Of a DNA stretch of 64,000 bases, positions 9,192 through 17,996 are shown one piece after another (the first letter of the stretch is position 1; every line of letters begins with the position of its first letter). A program made the translations under genes and the position numbers. Below the pieces are notes generated by a model. That model saw nothing but the letters and a program-made list of their open reading frames with translations. It was not told the origin of the DNA and did not search any database. Source of the stretch: Telluribacter humicola. Lineage in GTDB: Bacteria; Bacteroidota; Bacteroidia; Cytophagales; Spirosomataceae. Location: positions 248,001-312,000 of the forward strand of contig NZ_JAFIQT010000005.1 in NCBI RefSeq assembly GCF_017355935.1. The letters are read 5' to 3'.

Positions 9192-9219
9192 ACTACCACT
9201 CCTATCTATTAATCTGTAC

Positions 9220-10986
9220 CTACTCCAGCGTAGGATCAAAGGTCCCCCCCCATTCTTTGTTTTGTTCCAGACTCTTGTTTCGGTCCAGCACGTCACGATG
9301 AATAGGGAAGAAATAATACTTTTCCGGTAGAACGTTCTCCTTTACACCCGAGCGGGGTACCTGTAGCAGGCTATACCTGAAGTTACCTTCCAGCAGCTCA
9401 TTCTTATCTGCTTTGGCCCGGGCTTCACTCAGGGGCATTTCCTGACCATTGGGTAGAATGGCTACTGCTTCCACACCATGCTTGGTAGTACCATCCAGCC
9501 GGTCCAGCATGCGCAGGCGACGAAGATCCCAAAAACGATGTCCTTCAAAAGCGAATTCAATGTTCCGCTCCGCCAGGATAGCTTCCCGCATCTGCTCACG
9601 GGTAGTAGCTGTGATACCGTAGTTCCCGTCAGTACCCGGCTCTATACCGGCACGACGACGGATCTGCTTCAGGATATCCATTGCTTCGTCCAGTTTGCCG
9701 GTTTCGTTTGCCGTTTCGGCGTAGTTCAGCATTACCTCCGCAAACCGCATCAGTACATAATCTACGTCGTACTGCTGTACTTCGGCCTGAGCCAGTTTAA
9801 GTAGACTATTCTTTAAGACAAAAAAGCCCGTATACCGATCCAGATTGGTAGAATTTACACCCGCTTTAGGGTTTACCCCAAAATCATCCAGCTCATGGGC
9901 AATACCCAGGGAGGTATACTGACGCTTTCCAGCCTTACCGGATACTTCATATACCTTAGCATTCCAGACAATAGACTTGTTGAAACGTTGATCGCGATTC
10001 TTCCAGAAGTTCTGCAGAAACTCCTCCTCAGACATATGGTAGGCACTGGTGGGATCACTGTATAACTTACCATCCTTCATTGGATACTCCTTTACAAACT
10101 CCCAGGTAGGTGTAGCAGAGGCCGGACCACGACTCTCTGATCCCGGACGTACCCCGTTGTCCCAGTTGGCGGTCTTGTTAGGATACGAGTTGATCACGGT
10201 GAATACTGATTCAGGGCCTCTTTCCACTAAGGCTATATCCTCGTAGTTAGCGGCCAAAGCATATCCCTGCGCTTTCAGCTCCTCGTACGCCTTTTTGTTA
10301 ACCACATAAGCATCTGCCCAGTAGGGGTTATTCCAGGGATTAGAGGGATTGAACTGCGGAGACGCTTTGAGTAGTAGTACCTTGGCTTTGAAAGCCAGCG
10401 CAAAGTTACCGTCGATTTTTCCAAAATCCGGTGAGGTAGTCGCGATACGCTGGGGTAGTTTGGCGATGGCCTCATCCAGGTCCTTGATCATCAGATCAAA
10501 ACATTCCTTTGTGGAGTTACGGGCGACAAAAAGATCATCCGAATAACGATCCTGCGGTACGGTGATGTACGGAACCCCACCGTGATGACGTACCATATCG
10601 TAGTAGGTATAGGCCCGCATAAACAGCGCCTGACCGGTAATGTTATTTTTAACGGCTTCCGGTAGGGTACCTTTGTTTACATCTACGATCGCCTGGTTGA
10701 TCAATCGGATCCGGCCGTAGTTCCAGGATTTGAACTGGTCATTGGAGATGGTTACCCGATCCAGATAAAACTGTATACCGGCTAGCTGCTGGCTATAAGA
10801 ATCCGCACCGGGATTCCAGTTCCCAAACATAGGGTACAGGTTAGCCATATAGGCGTTAGCCAGGTTGGCATCATTCCAGACAAGCTGCGGATTATAATTA
10901 TTGATATCCTCTATGTCCAGAACATCGTTACAGGATGATAGCATGCCTGCAACCGCGAACATTATACTTAAAATCTTCTTCTTCAT
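9220..10986 (-). CDS. SusD/RagB outer-membrane glycan-binding lipoprotein
   Basis: A 588-residue SusD family protein. The signal peptide ends in lipobox MLSSC (Cys 19). The mature protein has the all-helical, TPR-bearing N-terminal region (ANAYMANLYPMFGNW, then ALFMRAYTYYDMVRHHGG) and the C-terminal family segment in which FEGHRFWDLRRLRMLDRL is diagnostic. SusD proteins cap the SusC channel and deliver oligosaccharides to it. It starts 12 bases after the preceding SusC stop and ends before a strong hairpin, closing a two-gene SusCD unit. No glycoside hydrolase lies next to it, so its substrate cannot be guessed from context. Confidence 0.95.
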   Translation of the reverse strand: MKKKILSIMFAVAGMLSSCNDVLDIEDINNYNPQLVWNDANLANAYMANLYPMFGNWNPGADSYSQQLAGIQFYLDRVTISNDQFKSWNYGRIRLINQAIVDVNKGTLPEAVKNNITGQALFMRAYTYYDMVRHHGGVPYITVPQDRYSDDLFVARNSTKECFDLMIKDLDEAIAKLPQRIATTSPDFGKIDGNFALAFKAKVLLLKASPQFNPSNPWNNPYWADAYVVNKKAYEELKAQGYALAANYEDIALVERGPESVFTVINSYPNKTANWDNGVRPGSESRGPASATPTWEFVKEYPMKDGKLYSDPTSAYHMSEEEFLQNFWKNRDQRFNKSIVWNAKVYEVSGKAGKRQYTSLGIAHELDDFGVNPKAGVNSTNLDRYTGFFVLKNSLLKLAQAEVQQYDVDYVLMRFAEVMLNYAETANETGKLDEAMDILKQIRRRAGIEPGTDGNYGITATTREQMREAILAERNIEFAFEGHRFWDLRRLRMLDRLDGTTKHGVEAVAILPNGQEMPLSEARAKADKNELLEGNFRYSLLQVPRSGVKENVLPEKYYFFPIHRDVLDRNKSLEQNKEWGGTFDPTLE

Positions 10987-10998
10987 AATATCTATTGC

Positions 10999-13900
10999 TT
11001 AAAATCTAAAATCAACTCCGAAAGTGAAAGACTTCATAACCGGGAAAGAATCGTAGTTCTTCTGCTCAGGATCGTGGAATTCTCTCATTTTGGAGAAGGT
11101 GAACAGGTTGGTTCCATTAAAGAAAACCTGTGCACTGCCCAATTTCAGGGGTGAGATCCACTCCTTCGGAATATTGTACGCCACGTTTACGTTTCTGAGC
11201 CGCAGGTATGCCCCATTCACAATCCAGAAAGAAGAAGCACCCGTTCCTGATTCAAACCAGTTCTGACCTATCGGGCGGGGGTACTTTGCATTCGGATTCT
11301 CGGGAGTCCAGACATCCGAAGCCCAGATCGGGTAGTAAGGTCGTACGGCTCCACCGTGCTGACGCATACCCGCTCCTTCCTGGTTGCTGATGATCCGGTC
11401 GTAGGCACCTACGCCCTGCAGAACGGAGTTAACTGAGAAACCGCGGTACGACAGATTTATACCAATACCATAGTTGATTCGTGGCGCCCCTTTATTTGAG
11501 AGTAGCTGAACATCATTTCCGTCAATCTTACCATCCGGTCCTTCTGAATACCCATCACCCCGGATGTCTTCAAAGTATAGACCTCCCAGGTACGGATTTC
11601 GACCATACTGCTTAAATCCGCTTTCCAGCAGGGCATCCAACTGCTCCTGGGTACGAACCATCCCCAGCGTTTTCAGACCAAATATACGGTCAGCCGGATA
11701 GCCAATTTTATTTTCAAAATAGCGGCTACCACCTGGCTGAAAAGCAGCTCCCTGATCCAGTATATCCCAGCGATCAATGGCATAGCCCATGTTAGCGGAG
11801 ACAGAGTAGTTCAACTTATTGCCGAGTGCCTTATCACGCCACTCCACAAACAGCTCCCCTCCTCTCCACGAACGGGCCGCGTAATTTTCTGGAGCCAGAC
11901 TTTGTCCGTAATTGTCAGGTAGTGTCACTACGCGCGATCCCAGAATATTCACCTCTTTTTTGAGGAATATATCCAAAGTACCATACAAGCGGTTCTTGAG
12001 CATACCAAAGTCAAGACCGGCATTATAGGTAGTAGAGGTAGCCCAGGTCAGGTTTGGATTAGGCGTAGCTCCAGGTGCGATACTCTGGTACAACCGGTCA
12101 CCAAATATATAGCTACCGGCATTTGTATATACGTAGCTATATGAGAAGGGTCTGATCCGGTCATTATTTACATTTAGATCGTTACCGGTAGTACCATACG
12201 AAGCCCGTAGTTTCAGATCATCAAAGAAGGAAGTATTATTTTTCATAAAAGCCTCTTCTGATATTCTCCACGCGGCCGATACGGATGGGAAGAAACCCCA
12301 CCGCTTACCTTGCGGGAACAGGGTGTTACCGTCGTAACGGAATGAAAATTCAGCAATATAGCGGCTATCAAAATTGTAGTTAAAACGACCTATCATTGAC
12401 TGGCGTGCCCCAATGGTTTCGGTAGCAAAGCCGTTTCTTCTGGCAATATCCGTTGAATACACAAACGACTGATCATAGGATGTGAGGGGATCTTCCAGCA
12501 CAGCCGAGGCACCATATCCACCATTTTCAGCCTGCTCATACACCAGTAGTCCATCAACCGAATGCCTGTTAAAAGTGCGAGTGTAATTAGCAAACCAGTT
12601 GAACTGATAACTCCAGGTAGTATTCAGATCATAGCTCATGAAAGGCTGGTTCCGGCTGAATGTAAAGGTATTCGTCTTGTTCGGGTCCGGAGGAGCCGGG
12701 ATAAACCGGTTGCCGTTGGGATCAGCCTGGTTGAATACGTAGTTCTTCTGGAAGGTCAGGTACTTCTTACGCATGTAATCACCAGCAATGTAGTTACCTA
12801 TAATCTTGGTTGTCAGGCCGGGAATGAACTTATCCAGCTTGATATCCAGCGACAGGATTGAATTTATATTACGACGGCGCGTTTTGATGTAGCGGTCACC
12901 AACTACCTGATCTATAACACTCCATGCCTGCCAGCTACCCATAGGTGTTTGTACAGGATAATCGGTAACGTGGTTGACCGGGGTCCCATCCGATTCAGTA
13001 TAGAAGGGGTAGGTCTTAGGCCAGTTGAAAGTTACACGATAGAGGTCAGATACATCGAAGTCATCATCACCTGTAAATGGCCAGTAAAATCGGTCGTGGT
13101 TTTGCTGGTTTGCCGCCAGGTTCAGGTTGACCTTGATAGCATCTGTAATCTCGGCCGAAACGTTCGTCCGCATGTTGAACTTGTTGTGCTCTAGGCTTTT
13201 ATAGGAGCCTTCCTCTCCGCGATAGCTTAGTAGTGAGTAGTAGGTCAGTTTCTTTTCGCCGCCCGATACACTCAGCGAGTGCCGGTGGCTGTAAGGATTC
13301 TGCCAGATAAAATCATTTACATTGTAGCGCTTGTCTTTAAAGTAATCAAATTCACGCTGGCTGTTAGGTATCGGAGTACCATTAAACTGAGCAACGCGGT
13401 TTTGGTAGATGAGCTCATCCTCCGCCGTAGTCAGGTCTGATAGTAGTGTCTGCGTAGGACGGCCCGTGGTATAGTTAGACTGAAGATTAAAGGTAGGCTT
13501 CTGCTTTACTCCCGATTTGGTAGTAACCAGTACTACCCCATTACCCGCACGAGAACCATAGATAGAAGCCGTAGCGGCATCTTTCAGGAAGCTGATTTGG
13601 TCCACCTCGGCCGCCTCCAGAGCATCAAAAGATTCTTTATCCCGTACAATACCATCAATCACAAATAGCGGATCGCCAAAACTACCCCGCATACGAATGG
13701 ACGAAGTAGCTCCTGCTAAACCGGATGTATTTGTCACATTCACCCCCGGCGCACGACCAGCCAGGGTATTTGATAGGTTAGAGGCCGCCTGATTGTTCAG
13801 TTCGGCGGCATCTACAGCAGTAATGGCTCCGGTTAGGTTCACCTTTTTCTGGGTACCATACCCTACTACTACCACTTCATCGAGAGCCTTTACGTCAGGG

Positions 13901-14379
13901 CCAAGCGTAACTTCCATGTTAGTCAGATTCCCGACAGTAACTTCCTTTGGTGTAAAGCCCACGAAGCTAAATACCAGTACAGTATTGGCATCCGGTACCA
14001 TCATTTCCCAATTCCCGTTAATATCGGTGACTGTACCGCGGCTCGTCCCCTTGATCAGGATACTCACACCCGGCAAGCCTTCTCCTTTTTCATCCAGTAC
14101 TTTACCGGTAACCCGTTGCTCGGCGGTTGTTTTACCTACGGCAACAGTAAAATATTTAGGACTAACAATGGCTTTCTGAGGGTTATCAGCGGCCTCCACA
14201 TGTGTAATGGCCGCAACCAGAAAAACAGGAATGAGTCTTTTGGGTAGACTTGATGGAGGTCCCGCAACAGGCGAGAATCCAATGGATCCCCGGAAGGAAT
14301 CCAGGATCTCCCCCACCGACTGTCTGAGAAGCTGCCATGCATTAGTCGGCGCAGTTTCTCCTTTGAGAGGTAAATTCAT
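10999..14379 (-). CDS. SusC/RagA TonB-linked outer-membrane transporter
   Basis: About 1126 residues from the Met at 14379 (MNLPLKGETAPTNAWQLLRQ); the open frame reaches 14442. It has a CarboxypepD_reg-like domain (VTGKVLDEKGEGLPGVSILI), the SusC TonB-box signature DEVVVVGYGTQKKVNLTGAI, a plug with GSRAGNGVVLVTTKSG, and a barrel ending SFTFGVDFRF. It imports oligosaccharides with its SusD partner. The N-terminus is odd: about 47 polar residues come before the only hydrophobic segment (KRLIPVFLVAAITHVEA), longer than a usual signal peptide, and I saw no ATG, GTG or TTG closer to it. The leader holds a CT-rich repeat also found before the second SusC. Confidence 0.93.
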   Translation of the reverse strand: MNLPLKGETAPTNAWQLLRQSVGEILDSFRGSIGFSPVAGPPSSLPKRLIPVFLVAAITHVEAADNPQKAIVSPKYFTVAVGKTTAEQRVTGKVLDEKGEGLPGVSILIKGTSRGTVTDINGNWEMMVPDANTVLVFSFVGFTPKEVTVGNLTNMEVTLGPDVKALDEVVVVGYGTQKKVNLTGAITAVDAAELNNQAASNLSNTLAGRAPGVNVTNTSGLAGATSSIRMRGSFGDPLFVIDGIVRDKESFDALEAAEVDQISFLKDAATASIYGSRAGNGVVLVTTKSGVKQKPTFNLQSNYTTGRPTQTLLSDLTTAEDELIYQNRVAQFNGTPIPNSQREFDYFKDKRYNVNDFIWQNPYSHRHSLSVSGGEKKLTYYSLLSYRGEEGSYKSLEHNKFNMRTNVSAEITDAIKVNLNLAANQQNHDRFYWPFTGDDDFDVSDLYRVTFNWPKTYPFYTESDGTPVNHVTDYPVQTPMGSWQAWSVIDQVVGDRYIKTRRRNINSILSLDIKLDKFIPGLTTKIIGNYIAGDYMRKKYLTFQKNYVFNQADPNGNRFIPAPPDPNKTNTFTFSRNQPFMSYDLNTTWSYQFNWFANYTRTFNRHSVDGLLVYEQAENGGYGASAVLEDPLTSYDQSFVYSTDIARRNGFATETIGARQSMIGRFNYNFDSRYIAEFSFRYDGNTLFPQGKRWGFFPSVSAAWRISEEAFMKNNTSFFDDLKLRASYGTTGNDLNVNNDRIRPFSYSYVYTNAGSYIFGDRLYQSIAPGATPNPNLTWATSTTYNAGLDFGMLKNRLYGTLDIFLKKEVNILGSRVVTLPDNYGQSLAPENYAARSWRGGELFVEWRDKALGNKLNYSVSANMGYAIDRWDILDQGAAFQPGGSRYFENKIGYPADRIFGLKTLGMVRTQEQLDALLESGFKQYGRNPYLGGLYFEDIRGDGYSEGPDGKIDGNDVQLLSNKGAPRINYGIGINLSYRGFSVNSVLQGVGAYDRIISNQEGAGMRQHGGAVRPYYPIWASDVWTPENPNAKYPRPIGQNWFESGTGASSFWIVNGAYLRLRNVNVAYNIPKEWISPLKLGSAQVFFNGTNLFTFSKMREFHDPEQKNYDSFPVMKSFTFGVDFRF

Positions 14380-14580
14380 AAGGTAGTTAAGGGTATAGGT
14401 TATAACATTGAGTTGGTTTTCTTGCTTGTAATCTCCTGTCACTCCTGATCAGTAGTGGTCTGATCAAAAGATTGCCTCTTTCACGATTCCTCTGATTTGT
14501 ATTCTATGGGCTTTATCTAGGGTGCTCGTGGTTTTATTTTCATGGATAAATGGGTTAAGGGTTAGGAAAAGGGTTATTAT
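14380..14580 (-). promoter_or_regulatory. SusC leader with CCTAACCC-type motif
   Basis: Read in the direction of the SusC gene, this leader contains TTTTCCTAACCCTT (plus-strand 14557-14570) extended to CCTAACCCTTAACCC, and a second related run, ACCTATACCCTTAACTACC, just before the ATG. The exact 14-mer recurs upstream of the other SusC gene at 60215-60228. G is scarce on the sense strand in these blocks. Function is unknown; it may be a translational or small-RNA-responsive leader. Confidence 0.45.
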
Positions 14581-14716
14581 TAGTTAGTCACATCCTATTT
14601 GATTTTGCTATCAGTAGACTCTCTTCCTTCACTGTATCCTGTCAGGTTCTATCACTTCTGTTGCTTTCTCATATAGCTAAGCCTATGTGCTTTTCCAAGT
14701 TTGAGCGGGATCTTTT

Positions 14717-14730
14717 CGTGTACGTACACG
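14717..14730. promoter_or_regulatory. Palindromic candidate operator, copy 1
   Basis: A perfect 14-base palindrome, CGTGTACGTACACG, in the 0.8 kb region between SusC (minus) and the Crp-family regulator (plus). A second copy with one mismatch lies 139 bases away. Paired symmetric sites in a divergent region suggest a dimeric regulator. The Crp-family protein at 15225 is one candidate binder, by position only. Confidence 0.5.
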
Positions 14731-14855
14731 ATACTGTGATTCATTAATCCTTTGTCAGATGACATTGACTTATTAAGATCATTAGTAGTGGGGGATTTAG
14801 ATACTTACTAAGTAACCGTTATATTCTAATCAGTATATTTAGTAAAAAAGGGTGA

Positions 14856-14869
14856 CGTGTACGTACCCG
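14856..14869. promoter_or_regulatory. Palindromic candidate operator, copy 2
   Basis: CGTGTACGTACCCG, identical to the palindrome at 14717-14730 except for one base in the right half-site. The centre-to-centre distance is 139 bases. It lies next to a possible minus-strand -7 element at 14879-14886, so binding there could block early transcription towards SusC. Confidence 0.45.
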
Positions 14870-14878
14870 TAATATAGA

Positions 14879-14886
14879 CAAAACTA
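14879..14886 (-). promoter_or_regulatory. Possible -7 element towards SusC
   Basis: CAAAACTA on the plus strand, which reads TAGTTTTG and fits TAnnTTTG. Use of it would give SusC a leader of roughly 500 bases that starts just before palindrome copy 2. No matching -33 element was found, so this is weak. Confidence 0.25.
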
Positions 14887-15224
14887 AATAGTGATCAAGA
14901 GAAACTTAGTGAACGTCACAGCTTCTCCTTTGGCTGAGCCAAATTATAAATACAGATTAATGTTGTGGGTAAACTGTAATTTCCTGGAAAAAGGAAGGGC
15001 GAAATGGTTCAGGAAACAAAGAGCTTTTAACTAACATAAGTTTAAATGGCATACAATCTAATTTAATAATTTTGAAAATTTGAGTAGCATATAACACTGC
15101 GTTGAGAGTACCAACTGCCTGAGCAAGTAGGTATACCTGGAATCTCTAAGTGTTCTATCAGATAGTAGATCTCAAAGCCTCTATTATTGTCTTTTCTTCT
15201 TTTATTTTAGCCCTGTGCTGATTT
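14887..15224. promoter_or_regulatory. Upstream region of the Crp-family gene, possible -7 at 15067
   Basis: AT-rich non-coding sequence upstream of the plus-strand regulator gene. TAATTTTG at 15067-15074 fits TAnnTTTG in the plus direction and would give a leader of about 145 bases. I saw no coding frame, no tRNA and no further repeat. The whole divergent gap (14380-15224) is 845 bases. Confidence 0.3.
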
Positions 15225-15842
15225 ATGGCACCTCCAATTGAACCAACTCAATCTTACATGTACCACGATAGTGAAGCCCTTCGTCAGGTAGTACAGCGCA
15301 TTCACCCCCTGAATAAACAGGAAATGGAAGAGTTTCTATCCATATGGAGGCCGATAGAGGTAAAGCGGAAGGTAATACTTACTACGAGTGGTGATACCGA
15401 AAAGTACCTGTACTTTGTACTGGAAGGCCTCCAGCGGGTGTACTATGCCGACGATCTGGATCGGGAAGCTACGCTCGTTTTTAACTATACACATTCGTTT
15501 GGTGGAGTTATTGATTCATTTCTGTTTCAGCAGCCTTCACGGTACTACTACGAAACGCTAACCCCTTCTATACTATTAAGAACCACCTTTACCGACCTAG
15601 ATCACCTGATGCTCAAGTACCCTTCCATTGAACGCATGATTCGCTTGGGAGTTAGTGGTGCCCTGGCAGGTGTACTCGAAAGACTGGTGGAGTTACAGTC
15701 ATTTTCTGCCGAAGACAGGTTTCGTACACTGCTAAAAAGGAGTCCGCACATCCTTCAGCTCGTACCACATAAGTACCTGGCCAGCTATCTTCGCGTAGAT
15801 CCGACAAATTTCAGTAAGCTGCTGAACAAAGTCCGGATCTGA
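15225..15842 (+). CDS. Crp/Fnr family transcriptional regulator
   Basis: A 205-residue protein of the usual length for the family in Bacteroidota. An N-terminal cyclic-nucleotide-binding-like beta-roll (about 25-130, with LYFVLEGLQRVYYADD and ATLVFNYTHSFGGVIDSFL) is followed by a dimerisation helix and a C-terminal helix-turn-helix (about 180-203, KYLASYLRVDPTNFSKLLNKV). I do not see the Arg-Ser phosphate-binding pair needed for cAMP, so it may sense something else or nothing. It faces away from the SusC/SusD unit across a region with two palindromes. Control of that unit or of itself is possible but unproven. Confidence 0.88.
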   Translation: MAPPIEPTQSYMYHDSEALRQVVQRIHPLNKQEMEEFLSIWRPIEVKRKVILTTSGDTEKYLYFVLEGLQRVYYADDLDREATLVFNYTHSFGGVIDSFLFQQPSRYYYETLTPSILLRTTFTDLDHLMLKYPSIERMIRLGVSGALAGVLERLVELQSFSAEDRFRTLLKRSPHILQLVPHKYLASYLRVDPTNFSKLLNKVRI

Positions 15843-15917
15843 AATCATGGTAAATACCAAGATTTACATTCCGGAATAGGCCGAATTTTGGAACATAAAT
15901 CAAAACATCTATAAGCC

Positions 15918-16340
15918 ATGAAAAAACAAACTATTGTAAATGTACTTAGCAAAATACTGCTCACCCTATCGGCACTTGCCATATTCTCAGTTTGCCTGAT
16001 GGCCTTTTCTGATCCCCAGTCCGTCATGGACCTGGTAGGCGTACAGCTTACAAATACCGATGCCTACAGTTCTATCCGGGGCGTATACGGAGGGGTAAGT
16101 CTTACCATAGTTGTTTTGCTGGTGTACCTTTTGCTGCGGGACGTTACCAAGGGTCTTATTTTTATCTCCCTCCTCTGGGGCTTCTACGCTCTTTCCAGAA
16201 TTACTACCATCCTGGTCGAAGGTAGTCTGGGAGATTTTGGTCAGCAGTGGCTGGTAATCGAGTCGGTACTTTGCCTGTCTTCTTTACTTCTACTCTTCCT
16301 GAAGACCCGACAGACTTCTCCCACTCCCACAGTAGCTTAA
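15918..16340 (+). CDS. DUF4345-type small membrane protein
   Basis: A 140-residue integral membrane protein with four predicted spans: about 10-30 (ILLTLSALAIFSVCLMAF), 55-72 (GVYGGVSLTIVVLLVYLLL), 78-97 (GLIFISLLWGFYALSRIT) and 110-130 (WLVIESVLCLSSLLLLFL). The pattern Y-S-S-I-R-G-V-Y-G-G after the first span is what I associate with DUF4345, a family without a known function. It lies 75 bases after the Crp-family gene, and its TAA stop overlaps the ATG of the next gene by one base (TAATG), implying translational coupling. Confidence 0.75.
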   Translation: MKKQTIVNVLSKILLTLSALAIFSVCLMAFSDPQSVMDLVGVQLTNTDAYSSIRGVYGGVSLTIVVLLVYLLLRDVTKGLIFISLLWGFYALSRITTILVEGSLGDFGQQWLVIESVLCLSSLLLLFLKTRQTSPTPTVA

Positions 16341-16903
16341 TGAAAAAGCACCTGACTACGGCCTGGCTGAATCAATTACAGCAACAGGTAGAGGAACATC
16401 TGGAAAAGGCGACCCGGATTTACCAAAACTTACCGGAAGAACAACTCCTGCAACCAGCCTCAGACGGGGGCTGGTCCGTAGCCCAGTGCCTGGAGCACCT
16501 CAACAGCTACGGCAGGTACTATATACCCGCGGTACAACAGGCCATAGAAGCCAGTCCGGCCGAATACAAGCAGCCCACCCTTTACTTCCGTAGTGGTTAC
16601 CTGGGGAGCTACTTCACAAACCTGATGCATGCTCAAAACAGCAGGAAGTACAAAGCCATGAAAGGTCATATACCATTACCTGCACTTAACGGGGCACAGG
16701 TAGTAGCCGAATTCATTGAACAGCAGGAACAGTGGCTCCAGTTACTTCGTCAGGCCGAACAGCTGAACCTTAACAAAATCAAAGTACCTATTTCTATTAC
16801 ACGGTTAGTTAAGCTTAATCTGGGCGATACCTTCGCCTTTGTGAAAGCCCACGATGAAAGGCACATTCAGCAGGCCAATCGGGTGCTGGAGGTCTATGCA
16901 TGA
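16340..16903 (+). CDS. DinB-like four-helix protein
   Basis: A 187-residue cytoplasmic protein starting at MKKHLTTAWLNQLQQQ, the start that overlaps the upstream stop codon; the frame is open further back only because it overlaps that gene. It shows the DinB/YfiT-like four-helix layout with the three usual histidines: GWSVAQCLEHLNSYG near residue 50, HAQN in the middle, and AHDERHIQQANRV at the end. Family members bind a metal, and some are thiol transferases. The target is unknown. Coupling to the DUF4345 gene and proximity to the Crp-family gene suggest a three-gene plus-strand unit. Confidence 0.85.
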   Translation: MKKHLTTAWLNQLQQQVEEHLEKATRIYQNLPEEQLLQPASDGGWSVAQCLEHLNSYGRYYIPAVQQAIEASPAEYKQPTLYFRSGYLGSYFTNLMHAQNSRKYKAMKGHIPLPALNGAQVVAEFIEQQEQWLQLLRQAEQLNLNKIKVPISITRLVKLNLGDTFAFVKAHDERHIQQANRVLEVYA

Positions 16904-16924
16904 CATATGTAATGCCCTTCCAGA

Positions 16925-17086
16925 TCAATAAAAAAACACAACATACATGAGCAGTAGTAGTAGTATTGAAATAACCAGTTGATGCCAGTCAATTCGCTCA
17001 CGACGCTGAATCTGCTTCAGGATCATGATACCATTAAGTACTATTATAAAAAGAGTGAAAAAGATAAAGTAAAGTACAAGATCCAT
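16925..17086 (-). CDS. 53-residue two-span membrane protein
   Basis: A short frame found by reading the minus strand: ATG at 17086, TGA at 16925, 53 residues. It starts MDLVLYFIFFTLFIIVLNG and ends LLLLLMYVVFFY. Two hydrophobic spans (about 3-23 and 37-53) flank a charged turn (KQIQRRERIDWHQ). It begins 42 bases after the stop of the TonB-like gene on the same strand and ends 21 bases from the convergent DinB-like gene, so it would be the last gene of the protease island. A plus-strand frame over the same bases has no protein-like features. No family recognised; it could be a small partner of the TonB-like protein. Confidence 0.6.
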   Translation of the reverse strand: MDLVLYFIFFTLFIIVLNGIMILKQIQRRERIDWHQLVISILLLLLMYVVFFY

Positions 17087-17128
17087 ATCATTAGTAAAGG
17101 ATTAGTGTGGAGACGTAATTGGGCCTTA

Positions 17129-17896
17129 CTATTTCGCTTTAATAATGATTGTTACCCGTCCTTCTGATACTTCAGGTCGCTGGCCGGCAGAGGTTGGGAT
17201 GATTTTTAGCTGTGACAACTGGTTTTTGTACCACCCTGCTACTGTGGCAGAGACCGTGGTTTCAATTACCGTAAGTGACAGTACTTTCCCTTCAGCATTT
17301 ACTCTGATCCGAAATACAACACTGCCTGTATCTTCATAGGGGTCTTGCGGTACGCTCAGTTTGCCAAATCGGAACCCGGAAAGGTCAAGGCCTATATTAC
17401 CGGTGCCGTTACTAGGCCCATCGTACGCACCTGAGGAACTCCCATTGGGTGCTCCGCCCTGGTTAGCAGCAGCCTTGGGATCGCTCCCGCTGCCCCGGTG
17501 TTCGGTTTTTTTGAAGAGACTACTTGGGTCTATTTTGGGAGATTCTACCGGCGAATCATGCTGCTGGGTCACAACAGGCCTGGTGGTACCCCGTATTTCG
17601 GATGCCGATGGACGGGCAGGGGTAGGCTTGGGCGCAAATCGGGGAGCAGGGGCAGCCCCTGATGATCCGACAGATGGAGTACTTCTTTGTCGGGGAAATG
17701 CTTCCAGCCGTATGGGTACCAGCGTCAAAAGCTCGAGGCTATCAAGGTGAGCCTTCTTGTTTGCTATCGTTTGAGCAGAGGGAGTTATCCTGATTAACCC
17801 AAGTACGAGTAGTAATGTAGCAAAGATACCAAAGCTGATTGTCCAGGCCCGGTGGGAGAACGTAGACTCCTGATACGAAATAAGTGATGTGTACAT
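17129..17896 (-). CDS. TonB-like energy-transducer protein
   Basis: A 255-residue protein with a short cytoplasmic start, one membrane span (about 18-38, ISFGIFATLLLVLGLI), a long Pro/Ser/Gly/Thr-rich periplasmic linker (about 70-170), and a C-terminal domain (about 172-255) with SVVFRIRVNAEGKVLSLTVI and a final beta strand EGRVTIIIKAK, like the TonB C-terminal fold. TonB proteins couple inner-membrane energy to outer-membrane receptors. Its place at the end of the sigma/protease island rather than beside ExbBD suggests a specialised or degenerate role. The 100-base gap before it has no recognised promoter. Confidence 0.75.
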   Translation of the reverse strand: MYTSLISYQESTFSHRAWTISFGIFATLLLVLGLIRITPSAQTIANKKAHLDSLELLTLVPIRLEAFPRQRSTPSVGSSGAAPAPRFAPKPTPARPSASEIRGTTRPVVTQQHDSPVESPKIDPSSLFKKTEHRGSGSDPKAAANQGGAPNGSSSGAYDGPSNGTGNIGLDLSGFRFGKLSVPQDPYEDTGSVVFRIRVNAEGKVLSLTVIETTVSATVAGWYKNQLSQLKIIPTSAGQRPEVSEGRVTIIIKAK

Positions 17897-17996
17897 GCTT
17901 TCTGAAATGAATGGTCTGTAGCTTTATCCTATATCAGCGCCAAACCTTATCAGTCAGATCAACCTATTTTTATGTACCTCTCCACTACATAGCCCT

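Noticed and set aside
14552-14576. Telomere-like GGGTTAGG repeats as a linear replicon end
   Set aside because: Only a few irregular copies, always upstream of SusC genes, flanked by chromosomal genes on both sides.
16979-17167. Plus-strand frame of 62 residues after the DinB-like gene
   Set aside because: Low-complexity, Lys-rich, no motif. It overlaps the better minus-strand 53-residue membrane protein and the end of the TonB-like gene.
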